A stretch of DNA of 35,915 nucleotides from assembly GCF_017742835.1 (NCBI RefSeq), contig NZ_CP072392.1, forward strand, positions 165,544-201,458, read 5' to 3'. A model generated the notes under the pieces. That model saw only the letters and a list, made by a program, of their open reading frames with translations. It was not told the DNA's origin and did not search any database. Of this stretch, positions 1-8,001 are shown piece after piece. This stretch comes from Aquabacter sp. L1I39 (lineage in GTDB: Bacteria; Pseudomonadota; Alphaproteobacteria; Rhizobiales; Xanthobacteraceae). Every line of letters starts with the position of its first letter. Within the stretch, counting starts at the first letter, position 1. The position numbers and the translations under genes were made by a program.

Positions 1-972
1 ACCCCAGCTGATACCCTGAACGAAGCCGTTGCCCTGACCGGTTGAACCCACCGCGGCGTCCTTCGCCAAGGATGCAAAGTGAAGTAAGCGTTCATCGCCG
101 CGCATCGCCTGCAGTTTTCGATCCGCGCCATGTGTCGGTGCCTGCGTGTCCAGCCCAGCGGCTTTTACGCCTGGCTGAAGGATCCGCTGAGCAAGCGCGC
201 GCAGGAAGACCAGCGACAGATCGAGCTGATCCGCGCGGCATGGAGCGAGAGCGGCAAGGTCTATGGCTATCGTAAGCTTCACGACGATCTGGCGGATATG
301 GGCGAGAGCTGCTGCCCGAACCGGGTGGCGCGTCTCGAGCGTTTGGTTAGCATTCGGCCGCAGATCGGCTACAAACGCCGGCCCGGCCACTATGCCGGCA
401 AGCTGCCCCTGGCCGTCGTTAACACGCTCGATCGCCGGTTCGATGTGGAGGTGCCTGACAAGGCCTGGGTGACCGACATCACCTACATCCACACCCACAA
501 AGGCTTCGCCCATCTGGCGGTCGTGATCGACCTCTTCTCCCGCCGCGTCGTCGGCTGGTCCATGCAGGCCCGGCAGACCACCAACGTCGTGCTTCAGGCG
601 TTGCTGGCTGCTGTCTGGCGACGCAAGCCGAAGGACCGGGTGCTGGTGCATTCGGATCAGGGCAGCCAATTCACCAGCATGGAGTGGGCTTCGTTCCTGA
701 AACACCACGAGCTGCAGCCCTCCATGAGCCGTCGCGGCAACTGCCATGACAACGCCGTCGCCGAAAGCTTCTTCAACCTGCTCAAGCGCTAACGGATCCG
801 CCGCAAGGTCTACCGCACCCGCGACGAGGCACGTCGGGACGTGTTCGACTAAATCGAGATATTCTACATCCCCACCCGCAAACACGCACGGAACCGGATG
901 CTGTCGCCAATCGAGTTCGAACGCCGGCACAAAGCCAAAGCCGAAGGCGTCTAGAAAACTCGGGGCGGTTCA
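1..972 (+). mobile_element. Degenerate IS3-family insertion sequence (left end not in window or eroded)
   Basis: The body is a broken IS3-family orfB with an integrase-type DDE domain. The right end is seen directly: shortly after the orfB stop, the sequence up to 972 ends in CTCGGGGCGGTTCA, whose reverse complement begins TGAACCGCCCC, a typical IS3-family terminal repeat. No matching left repeat is visible in the first bases, so the element either starts outside the window or has lost that end. The orfA reading frame is not recognisable apart from a possible tail near 55-80. Its right flank is an rmlB-like gene remnant, so the element probably landed in a polysaccharide gene. Confidence 0.75.
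79..954 (+). pseudogene. IS3-family transposase orfB, inactivated by three in-frame stops
   Basis: One reading frame encodes a recognisable IS3-family orfB. It has an N-terminal part with the helix-turn-helix-like CRCLRVQPSGFYAWL segment, then the rve integrase core: first Asp in WVTDITYI, second Asp in VHSDQGSQF, Glu in DNAVAESFFNLLK. The frame is interrupted by TAA at 85-87, 790-792 and 850-852. The homologous continuation (RIRRKVYRTRDEARRDVFD, then SPIEFERRHKAKAEGV) resumes after the stops and ends at TAG 952-954. The longest intact piece is 130-792, which keeps all three catalytic residues but lacks the C-terminal tail. I infer no active transposase is made from this copy. Confidence 0.85.
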
Positions 973-990
973 CTGGAGCTGATCGCCCCC

Positions 991-1305
991 AGCGGTCGGA
1001 TCGGCGAGACATACAATATCGGCAGCAACAACGAGCGCCAGAACATCAAGTGGCGGGCACCATTTGCGATGCCATGGAGCGCCTCGTTCCCGACGCCAAG
1101 ATCGGCCCGCGCCACGGGCTGTTAGCCTTCGTCGCCGACCGCCCCACCCAAGACGGGCGCCGCACCATCACGCCGCCAAGGTCTAGACCGAGGTCAGCTC
1201 GGCTCCGGTGGACCACCTCGCGAGCGCAGTGCACTCGTACTTTGAGAACGAGGAGTTGCGCAAGGTGCTGAAGGCGCGTCACCGCTGCGTGAAGCTCGGC
1301 TGCCA
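991..1305 (+). pseudogene. Remnant of dTDP-glucose 4,6-dehydratase (RmlB/RfbB) C-terminal part
   Basis: The segment at 991-1050 reads GRIGETYNIGSNNERQNIK, matching the conserved GETYNIGGxNER motif of RmlB. After a frame change near 1047-1050 the next frame reads ICDAMERLVPDAKIGPRHGL then AFVADRP, the following RmlB block. After further frame changes a stretch reads YFENEELRKVLKAR, like the RmlB tail WYLxNExWWR. All the pieces are in the right order but spread over more than one frame, with no start codon and no upstream Rossmann domain. RmlB makes dTDP-4-keto-6-deoxyglucose for dTDP-rhamnose synthesis, so the locus once belonged to a polysaccharide cluster. The recognition is from memory of the family motif; no alignment was run. 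Confidence 0.7.
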
Positions 1306-1311
1306 CGGGCT

Positions 1312-1344
1312 AAAAAGGGAAGGCAAAGCAGGCCATTCCCCTTT
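1312..1344 (-). terminator. Likely intrinsic terminator of the methyltransferase-glycosyltransferase gene
   Basis: Read on the minus strand, AAAGGGGAATGGC pairs with GCCTTCCCTTT with two single-base bulges, and the right arm runs into TTTTTA. It lies about 37 bases beyond the stop codon of the minus-strand gene at 1381-3105, as expected for its terminator. Confidence 0.55.
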
Positions 1345-1380
1345 GTCGCGCTCTCGACACGCATATATGCACAGATTATC

Positions 1381-3105
1381 TTACTCTACCATCGACAATA
1401 TACCGTTCACAGCTTGTTCAGTATCGATGTTCCATTCATCCAGCATGGGCACCTCCTTACCAGCCGATCGACCGGTGATGTAGGTTATTTGTGAATTGGA
1501 TTGGCGATTCACCAATGCGTCATTCAAAGTCACGAACTTTTCGGGTGCGAGAATAACGCGCTGCCCCTTGATCGAATTGTAGATGCAATTGTAGAAACCC
1601 GAGCCGGACGTTCCTGCGACAAACTTCGCCTGAGAAATGATCGATATCTGCTGAGGGACGGTGAGATCCTCCGGATGAACGATTTCGAAGCCTTTCTCTT
1701 GCAGGCGTTGCTCAATGTCCTCCTCCTGGTTGAGGTAACGTTGTTTCTTCCAGCGTGAGCGTGAGAGGTACAGAACCGCAGAGGTGGATGGAGTGCGATA
1801 ATACTCGGCAATATGTCTCCACACCCGCAAGCTCAGATCAGAGACAGAACGCTCCAGGATATAGTCCTGGCTGGCAACTATCAGATTGTCGCACCGAATG
1901 GGTCGATTGAAATGATGAATCTGCTCGGGCTTAACGCCAAATGGCGCCAAGAGTTCGGCGATCCGCGGGTTCGGTTTGGCAGAGGTCACGATTTTCAATG
2001 ATGACAAATCACACTTCTGAAACGGCCAGAGCCGACTTAGAACCTCCAACGTGAAATGCCCATAGTGATCGACATGCTCGCCATCAAGATAGAAGCAAGG
2101 TTCTTTGACAATCTGCGCAATATTGCGATGCGCGTACTCAAACTCAATCTCGTCATCAGAGACTGGCTTGAGATAAACATGCTTATCCTTTGCATTCCGA
2201 CGCCGGAACGACTCAGGGAGCAACTTTCCGTCTTGGATAAGTATCTGTCGCGGAAGACAAATTACTCCCTTCAGACGTGAGAGCGTCGAAGGAGGAACTT
2301 CGATTTTTTTGATGGCGGCGGCTCGCGAAAAGCTTCCGATGCAACGAGGGACTACAAGGTCATAATAGCTGCGGATACGTTCAATATTAACATCTTTATA
2401 TAGAATATAATCTTTCTCGTCAAATATACCAACGCTCTGCGGAATTTCTTCAGGTCGGGGCCGTGGGGGCGCCTTCGCATCCGACCTTTTGTGAATAATA
2501 CACGCACGGGGAACAAACTCAATATAATCGATCTGCCTTGCAACGCTTGAAGCCGCTGGTGAGTATAGCTTTTCGTAGTCCTCCCGTCGAGTTCCGCGCA
2601 AGTGTAAAAAATCGATACGATCTTTCAAATAATTGACAAACGGGGTGCTTTCCTTGCCTGAAAAGCCGGGCTCGTAGCTACTGTGCAGATCCTCAATAAC
2701 GTAGAAACCATTATTCTCGAGCTGCGGCAACAGTGTCTCTAGCCCGATGCGCTGATGATCCCAGCGATGACTTCCATCATCCACGACAAGGAGTGGACGG
2801 CCATGCTTCGAAATGGCAGCATCGAAGAAATCTGGAGATAGTACATCTCCGACTTCGACCCTTATGCGATCAGACGAAAACTCGATGGCAGCTTCCTTAT
2901 AATGAAGGCAGACAATGGACGCTTCCGGAAAATAATCAGCCCACACATTCAATGTTGAGGCGGTTGGACTACCGATTTCAAATAAAACAAATTTAGACTT
3001 CCTCAACTTTGAGATATGACGCTCATAGTGACGGAGGAGGTCGTGACCTTTAGACGATCGATCAACCTCATGCAGAATTCCGACAGAGTCAAGGTCCACT
3101 GGCAT
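1381..3105 (-). CDS. Bifunctional MycE-like methyltransferase / GT61-type glycosyltransferase
   Basis: A 574-residue cytoplasmic protein with two apparent domains. Residues about 35-215 look like a class I SAM-dependent methyltransferase of the MycE/macrocin O-methyltransferase type: a glycine-motif strand (FEIGSPTAS, about 43-50), VVDDGSHRWDH (about 107-117) and YVIEDLHSSY (about 135-144), where acidic residues bind metal in MycE. Residues about 290-560 resemble glycosyltransferase family 61 (DUF563): HYGHFTLEVLSRLWPF, a YLSRSRW strand, VHPEDLTVPQQISI and FVAGTSGSGFYNCIY. No signal peptide or membrane segment is seen. It probably modifies and transfers a sugar during surface-polysaccharide assembly, which fits the rmlB remnant next door. 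Base composition is clearly AT-richer than the rest of the window, suggesting transfer. Substrates cannot be predicted. Confidence 0.75.
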   Translation of the reverse strand: MPVDLDSVGILHEVDRSSKGHDLLRHYERHISKLRKSKFVLFEIGSPTASTLNVWADYFPEASIVCLHYKEAAIEFSSDRIRVEVGDVLSPDFFDAAISKHGRPLLVVDDGSHRWDHQRIGLETLLPQLENNGFYVIEDLHSSYEPGFSGKESTPFVNYLKDRIDFLHLRGTRREDYEKLYSPAASSVARQIDYIEFVPRACIIHKRSDAKAPPRPRPEEIPQSVGIFDEKDYILYKDVNIERIRSYYDLVVPRCIGSFSRAAAIKKIEVPPSTLSRLKGVICLPRQILIQDGKLLPESFRRRNAKDKHVYLKPVSDDEIEFEYAHRNIAQIVKEPCFYLDGEHVDHYGHFTLEVLSRLWPFQKCDLSSLKIVTSAKPNPRIAELLAPFGVKPEQIHHFNRPIRCDNLIVASQDYILERSVSDLSLRVWRHIAEYYRTPSTSAVLYLSRSRWKKQRYLNQEEDIEQRLQEKGFEIVHPEDLTVPQQISIISQAKFVAGTSGSGFYNCIYNSIKGQRVILAPEKFVTLNDALVNRQSNSQITYITGRSAGKEVPMLDEWNIDTEQAVNGILSMVE

Positions 3106-3458
3106 ATAACTGGCTCACTCTATTTTTGGTGAGAACGTCTCATCCTACCGGCCTCAATGTCCTGCCGCGGCCGAGTGCTTAAAAACATCGCTTCCTTGCT
3201 TCATCCATGCGTCATGCCTATTCTCCTGTCACAACGAATTCGTCGATGTGTCCAACAATTACCTGACACTTCCCAGATAGAGGGTCCACGCCCCCCCCCG
3301 GGGGGGTGGCTGCAGAGTACCGCAAATGCGGCAAAATGGAAGACGGGATGGCGCGGCGATAGCCTGCGCCCCAACAAAATCTCCAAACCTAATGTTGCCC
3401 CGGCTAGCCAATCCAGCGTGAAGTTCCTTCCGGCCCAATTGATCTGATCCCCGAGAAC
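3106..3458. other. Gene-free gap with a C9G7 palindrome
   Basis: About 350 bases upstream of the minus-strand fusion gene and left of an IS element. I see no convincing coding sequence; short frames on both strands have no family resemblance. The promoter of the fusion gene should lie here, but I cannot place it. The tract at 3291-3306 is nine C followed by seven G, flanked by CCAC and TGG, forming a strong palindrome. GTGTC...GACAC half-sites lie near 3247-3270. Confidence 0.5.
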
Positions 3459-3520
3459 TGGACCGTTTGAAGCTGGAGTTTTCCGCGCCATGATCCCTTG
3501 GCTGGGAGGAGCGGAAGACG

Positions 3521-3787
3521 ATGAAGGCATCGAAATTTTCGGACGCACAGAAGGCGCTCATCCTGAAGCAGGGAGCGGACGGTGTCCCGGTGGCGGAGAT
3601 CTGCCGGCGGGCCGGAATCAGCCCGGCGACCTACTTCGACTGGAAGAAGAAATATGAAGGGCTCGCCCCGCTCGAGATGCGGCGGCTGAAGCAGCTCGAG
3701 GACGAGAATACGAAGCTGAGGAAGCTCGTAGCCGACCTCTCGCTCGACCGGGAGATGCTGCAGGATATCGTCCGCCGAAAAATCTGA
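3521..3787 (+). CDS. IS3-family transposase OrfA (IS407-like)
   Basis: An 88-residue protein of the usual OrfA length. Residues about 5-45 form a helix-turn-helix (FSDAQKALILKQ, then VAEICRRAGISPATYFDWKKKY), and residues about 52-85 form a leucine-zipper-like coiled coil (MRRLKQLEDENTKLRKLVADL). OrfA binds the element's ends and is fused to OrfB by frameshifting. The final codons run through an A5 tract at 3778-3782 just before the TGA, the expected place for a -1 slip: CGA-AAA-ATC-TGA becomes AAA-AAT-CTG-AGG in the orfB frame. A purine-rich ribosome site (GGGAGGAG) lies about 9 bases before the ATG. Confidence 0.9.
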   Translation: MKASKFSDAQKALILKQGADGVPVAEICRRAGISPATYFDWKKKYEGLAPLEMRRLKQLEDENTKLRKLVADLSLDREMLQDIVRRKI

Positions 3788-3816
3788 GGCCTGGTCGCAA
3801 GCGCGAGCTCGTCGGC

Positions 3817-4623
3817 ATGATGTGTGGTGAGTGGCAGGTGTCGATCCGGCGGGCTTGTGCGGCTCTGGAGTTTGACCGGTCCACCCACCACTACAAGTCC
3901 TGCCGACCCGACCAGGCCGGCCTCGCGGCACGGATCAAGACGATCTGCGAGACGCGTGTGCGCTACGGCTACCGGCGCGTGCAGGTGCTGCTACGACGGG
4001 AAGGCTGGGCGATCAATCAGAAGAGAACCCGCAGAATTTACAATGAGTTAGGTCTCCAGCTGCGCAATAAGACACCGAAGCGTCGCGTGAAGGCGAAGTT
4101 GCGGGAGGATCGGGCGCCTGCCACTCGGCCGAACGATGTCTGGGCGATGGATTTTGTCCATGACCAGCTGGCCACCGGCCGCAAGATCCGGGTGCTGACC
4201 GTGGTCGACACCTTCTCGCGCTTCTCGCCGGTGGTCGATCCGCGTTTCAGCTATCGGGCCGAGCACGTGGTCGCGACCCTCGAACGGGTCTGCGCCAAGG
4301 TGGGCTATCCGCGGATCATCCGGGTCGACCAGGGCTCGGAGTTCGTCTCCCGGGATCTCGACCTGTGGGCCTATGCGAAGGGCGTCACGCTGGACTTCTC
4401 CCGGCCGGGAAAGCCCACCGACAACGCCTTCATCGAGGCATGCAACGGGCGCTTCCGAAGTGAATGCCTGAACACCCACTGGTTCCTGACGCTTGCCGAC
4501 GCGGCCGAAAAGATGGAGGCTTGGCTCAGATACTACAACGAGGATCGGCCGCATGGGACCATCGGCCATAAGCCGCCGATCACGCTGCAGAACTCCGGCG
4601 GCGCACCCAGCCCACCGCCGTGA
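3817..4623 (+). CDS. IS3-family transposase OrfB (IS407-like), DDE integrase
   Basis: A 268-residue product counted from the first ATG. The frame is open back through the A5 slip site at 3778-3782, so the working transposase is probably an OrfAB fusion whose join reads KNLRPGRKRELVGMM. An N-terminal HTH_21-like region (VRYGYRRVQVLLRREGW) precedes the rve core, with catalytic Asp in DVWAMDFVHD, Asp in RVDQGSEF and Glu in DNAFIEACNGRF. The C-terminal RYYNEDRPHGTIGHKPP is characteristic of the IS407-like group. No internal stop or frameshift, so probably functional. Confidence 0.9.
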   Translation: MMCGEWQVSIRRACAALEFDRSTHHYKSCRPDQAGLAARIKTICETRVRYGYRRVQVLLRREGWAINQKRTRRIYNELGLQLRNKTPKRRVKAKLREDRAPATRPNDVWAMDFVHDQLATGRKIRVLTVVDTFSRFSPVVDPRFSYRAEHVVATLERVCAKVGYPRIIRVDQGSEFVSRDLDLWAYAKGVTLDFSRPGKPTDNAFIEACNGRFRSECLNTHWFLTLADAAEKMEAWLRYYNEDRPHGTIGHKPPITLQNSGGAPSPPP

Positions 4624-4710
4624 GCAAGGCCGGAAACTCTAACCTCCGGCGGTCCAAGGAATGGTCTCGGATCAATCAACCTGCGGACTCTCTCCTCAAC
4701 CGGAGGAAAA

Positions 4711-4887
4711 ATGGGGCTCACGTCAAGAGCGCTCGAGTGCAAGATCGTGGTGCACATCTGGGACAAGCTGACCGCACTCGAAAAACTGGCCCGGCACCTC
4801 GGTTTGTTCTCCTGTAATGGTCACAAAGAGAACCAAAGTGAGAATCCGATCACCGCTTTGACCCAGGGCTTTGAAAGAGGCCGCTAA
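4711..4887 (+). pseudogene. Possible remnant of a phage terminase small subunit (C-terminal scrap)
   Basis: A 58-codon frame directly after the IS element, with GGAGG four bases before its ATG. Residues about 13-32 read KIVVHIWDKLTALEKLARHL followed by GLF, resembling the conserved end of terminase small subunits (K-x-H-DK-x-x-AL-x-x-L-G-x-H-L-G-x-F). The DNA-binding N-terminus is missing and the tail after GLF looks random, so this is best read as a decayed prophage fragment. It could also be chance similarity over about 20 residues. The rest of the 4657-4980 gap shows nothing I recognise. Confidence 0.4.
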
Positions 4888-4980
4888 ATTTCCCGTGTGC
4901 CCATGCCTTGACCACCCTCCCGTACGGCATGCGAACATGCTCTGGGATCGACGCACGGTTGTGCGAGTGGGTAGCCAGAT

Positions 4981-7900
4981 ATGAGCGATGCGTTCTTTCA
5001 GTCTCCAATTCTCAACTCGCCCTATGAAGAGCCCACGCGTCATTGGGAACTGGATTCCGCAGGGCAGCCCACCAATCAGCTGATTGCGCGCCGCCGCCCC
5101 AGTGCCCTGGTCTCCCCCATCCCCAAGCCCAAGAAGGTGCGCGGGAAAGCTGTGCAGGCGGATCTCCTCGCCGACGCGATGGGGCAGGAGTACAACCCAA
5201 CCGAGGTCATTAACGGCGTCCGCTCGGCCGTCGAGAGCTGGAGGCGGCTGCCGGAGAGCCAGTGGAACGTCACGCCTTCCACAGCCCGCCTTCTACGTCA
5301 TTGGCGCGCCTTCGCGTTTGCGAATCAGAAGCCGTTTTTCTGCCAGGTGGAAGCGGTAGAAACGGTCATCTGGCTGACGGAGGTGGCGCCCAAATCGTCC
5401 TCGCAGGGACGGCGTTTCTGGACGCATCTGGAGGCGGCCAATGCCGCGTCCAATCCCGAATTGATGCGCATGGCGCTGAAGCTGGCCACGGGGGCTGGCA
5501 AGACCACGGTGATGGCCATGCTCATTGCCTGGCAGACCATCAATGCCGTCCGCCACCCCAATGCGCGCAGGTTTTCCCGTGGCTTCCTGGTGGTCGCGCC
5601 CGGCATCACCATCAAGGACCGGCTGCGCGTGCTCCAGCCCAACGATCCCGACAGCTATTACAGCACGCGCCAATTGGTGCCGGAGGACATGCTGCCGGAC
5701 ATGGGCCGGGCCAAGATCGTCATCACCAATTTTCACGCCTTCAAGAAGAAGGACGAGGTGCCGCTCAACAAGGTGCAGCAGGCCGCACTCAAGACCAAGC
5801 CGCGTGAGGAAAGCGACGGCAGCATGATCCGCAGGGTGGCCGGCGCCTTGATGGGCATGAAGAACATCGTCGTACTCAACGACGAAGCCCATCACTGCTA
5901 CCGCGAGCGGCCGCTCACGCCGGAGGAGCAGGCGGCCCTCAAGGGCGATGAGCTGGCGGAGGCCAAGGAGAATAACGAGGCGGCGCGGCTTTGGATTTCC
6001 GGCCTGGAGGCGGTGAAGCGCGAGCTGGGAATCCAGATGGTCTATGACCTCTCGGCGACGCCCTTCTTCCTGCGCGGCTCGGGCTATCGGGAAGGCTCGC
6101 TGTTCGGCTGGGTGATGAGCGACTTCTCCCTCATGGATGCGATCGAATGCGGCATCGTGAAACTGCCGCGCGTGCCCATCATGGACAACGTGCCCGGCGG
6201 GGACACGCCCATGTTCAGCAATCTGTGGGAGTATGTGGGCAAGAGCCTGCCCAAGAAGGGGCGGGCGAGCGCTAAGGGCTATGATCCGCAGCGTCTGCCG
6301 AACGAGCTTTTGACCGCCATCGATGCCCTCTATGGCCATTATGCCAAGACCCACGCCTTATGGCGGGAGAGCGGCGTCGAGGTGGACCCGGTCTTCATCG
6401 TGGTGTGCAACAACACCGCCACGTCCAAGCTGGTGCATGATTATATCGCCGGCTACGAGGTGGAGGACGCGCACGGCAACCGGACGCTTGTCGCGGGCAA
6501 ATGCGAGCTGTTCCGCAATTTCGATCCCGATGGCGTCGCCATCCCCCGCATGCGCACCTTGCTCATCGACAGCCAGCAATTGGAGAGCGGGGAGGCCATC
6601 GGCCCCGAATTCCGCGAGGCGGCGAAGGAGGAGATCCAGCGTTTCAAGGACGAACTGATCGCGCGGCACCAGGATGCGCAGGCGGGCAACCAAATCGACG
6701 ACGCCACCCTCCTGCGCGAGGTGATGAACACGGTCGGCCGCAAGGGGGCGCTGGGCGAGGGCATTCGCTGTGTTGTGTCGGTCTCCATGCTCACGGAAGG
6801 GTGGGATGCCAACACGGTCACCCACGTGCTGGGGGTGCGCGCCTTCGGCACTCAGCTTCTGTGCGAGCAGGTGATCGGCCGCGCGCTGCGGCGCCAGTCC
6901 TACCAGTTACAGGCGAATGGCCACTTCAAGGTGGAATATGCCGACGTGCTGGGCATCCCCTTCGATTTCACGGCCCAGCCGGTGGTGTCGAAGCCCAGCC
7001 CGCCGGACGACATGTTCCGCGTGTTCGCGGTCAGCCCGGAGCGCGACGCCAGCGAAATCCGCTTCCCGCGGGTGGAAGGCTATCGCACTGAATTGCCGCA
7101 GGATGTGCTGCGCGCCGAATTCTCCCCCGACTCGACCCTGGAACTGACGCCGGAACTGGTGGGCGCCACCGAGACCATCAATGCCGGCATCATCGGCGAG
7201 CAGGCGGACTTGACGCTCGATCATCTAAAGGATGTGCGCCTGCCCAAGATCTATTTCCATCTCGCGGATTGGATCGTAAAGCGGCGCCTCACCGAGGCGG
7301 GCCAGCAACCCAGCCCCCGGCTTATCATGCAGATGAAGCCCATTGTGCGGCGCTGGATGGCCGAGCATCTGGTCTGCTCCGGCGGCACGCAGCCCGCGCA
7401 ACTGCTTTATTACGGCGTGGCCGACCGGGTGGCGGAGCGCATCATGGCGGCGCTCACGCGGGCGCAGGGCGAGGGCAGCGGCGTCATCGCTCTGCTCGAT
7501 CCCTATAATCGCGAGGGCACCACCCGCCACGTGCGCTTCACCACCAGCAAGGACCGCTATGAGACCGGCCCCCGCTGCCACATCAATGCGGCCGTGATCG
7601 ACAGCGATTGGGAGGCCGAATTCTGCCGGGTGGCTGACCGCCACCCGCGCGTGCTGGCCTGGGTGAAGAACCACAATCTCGGCTTTGAGGTGCCCTACCG
7701 GGCCGCCGGCGAGGTGCGTCGCTATCGCCCCGATTTCATCGTCCGCCTGGATGACGGCCACGGGCCGGACAATCCGCTGAACCTGGTGGTGGAAATCAAG
7801 GGCGCGCGGGACGAGGCTGACAAGGACAAGGCCGAGACCATGCGCACCCTCTGGGTGCCCGGCGTGAACCGGCTGGGTTTCCTGGGGCGCTGGGACTATG

Positions 7901-8001
7901 CGGAATTCCGCGACGTCTGGACCATCCGCACCGAGTTTGCGGCGAAGGTTGAGGCGTGGCTGGATGAGGTGACGCGTGATGCTGGGGGAGCAGGACGGTG
8001 A
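4981..8001 (+). CDS. Type III-like restriction enzyme Res subunit (SF2 helicase plus PD-(D/E)xK nuclease)
   Basis: A 1006-residue ATP-dependent DNA translocase/endonuclease. Helicase motifs appear in order: Walker A ATGAGKTT (about 168-175), Walker B/DEAH in VVLNDEAHHCYRE (about 297-309), motif III LSATPF (about 358), motif V-like LTEGWDANTV (about 603) and motif VI EQVIGRALRR (about 627-636). The C-terminus carries a nuclease site, YRPDFIVRL (about 914-922) then VVEIKGARD (about 936-944), giving PD...ExK. Overall shape matches type III Res, which cleaves DNA between unmethylated sites using ATP, normally with a Mod subunit; that partner is two genes downstream. This is the first gene of a coupled operon: its TGA overlaps the next gene's GTG. 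No strong ribosome site precedes the ATG. An IS element and a phage scrap lie just upstream, typical of defence genes. Confidence 0.88.
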   Translation: MSDAFFQSPILNSPYEEPTRHWELDSAGQPTNQLIARRRPSALVSPIPKPKKVRGKAVQADLLADAMGQEYNPTEVINGVRSAVESWRRLPESQWNVTPSTARLLRHWRAFAFANQKPFFCQVEAVETVIWLTEVAPKSSSQGRRFWTHLEAANAASNPELMRMALKLATGAGKTTVMAMLIAWQTINAVRHPNARRFSRGFLVVAPGITIKDRLRVLQPNDPDSYYSTRQLVPEDMLPDMGRAKIVITNFHAFKKKDEVPLNKVQQAALKTKPREESDGSMIRRVAGALMGMKNIVVLNDEAHHCYRERPLTPEEQAALKGDELAEAKENNEAARLWISGLEAVKRELGIQMVYDLSATPFFLRGSGYREGSLFGWVMSDFSLMDAIECGIVKLPRVPIMDNVPGGDTPMFSNLWEYVGKSLPKKGRASAKGYDPQRLPNELLTAIDALYGHYAKTHALWRESGVEVDPVFIVVCNNTATSKLVHDYIAGYEVEDAHGNRTLVAGKCELFRNFDPDGVAIPRMRTLLIDSQQLESGEAIGPEFREAAKEEIQRFKDELIARHQDAQAGNQIDDATLLREVMNTVGRKGALGEGIRCVVSVSMLTEGWDANTVTHVLGVRAFGTQLLCEQVIGRALRRQSYQLQANGHFKVEYADVLGIPFDFTAQPVVSKPSPPDDMFRVFAVSPERDASEIRFPRVEGYRTELPQDVLRAEFSPDSTLELTPELVGATETINAGIIGEQADLTLDHLKDVRLPKIYFHLADWIVKRRLTEAGQQPSPRLIMQMKPIVRRWMAEHLVCSGGTQPAQLLYYGVADRVAERIMAALTRAQGEGSGVIALLDPYNREGTTRHVRFTTSKDRYETGPRCHINAAVIDSDWEAEFCRVADRHPRVLAWVKNHNLGFEVPYRAAGEVRRYRPDFIVRLDDGHGPDNPLNLVVEIKGARDEADKDKAETMRTLWVPGVNRLGFLGRWDYAEFRDVWTIRTEFAAKVEAWLDEVTRDAGGAGR

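Larger units (their letters stand above)
3459..4656 (+). mobile_element. IS3-family (IS407-like) insertion sequence, about 1.2 kb
   Basis: The element carries orfA and orfB in the usual overlapping arrangement. The proposed ends are imperfect inverted repeats: TGGACCG then, after a spacer, TGGAGTTTTCC at the left (3459 on), and on the opposite strand at the right TGGACCG then TTAGAGTTTCC (reading inwards from 4656). The length of about 1,198 bp is normal for the group. I found no obvious target-site duplication (flanks AAC and AGG), so the end positions may be off by a few bases or one flank may be rearranged. The open frames are undamaged, so this copy could be active. Confidence 0.8.
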
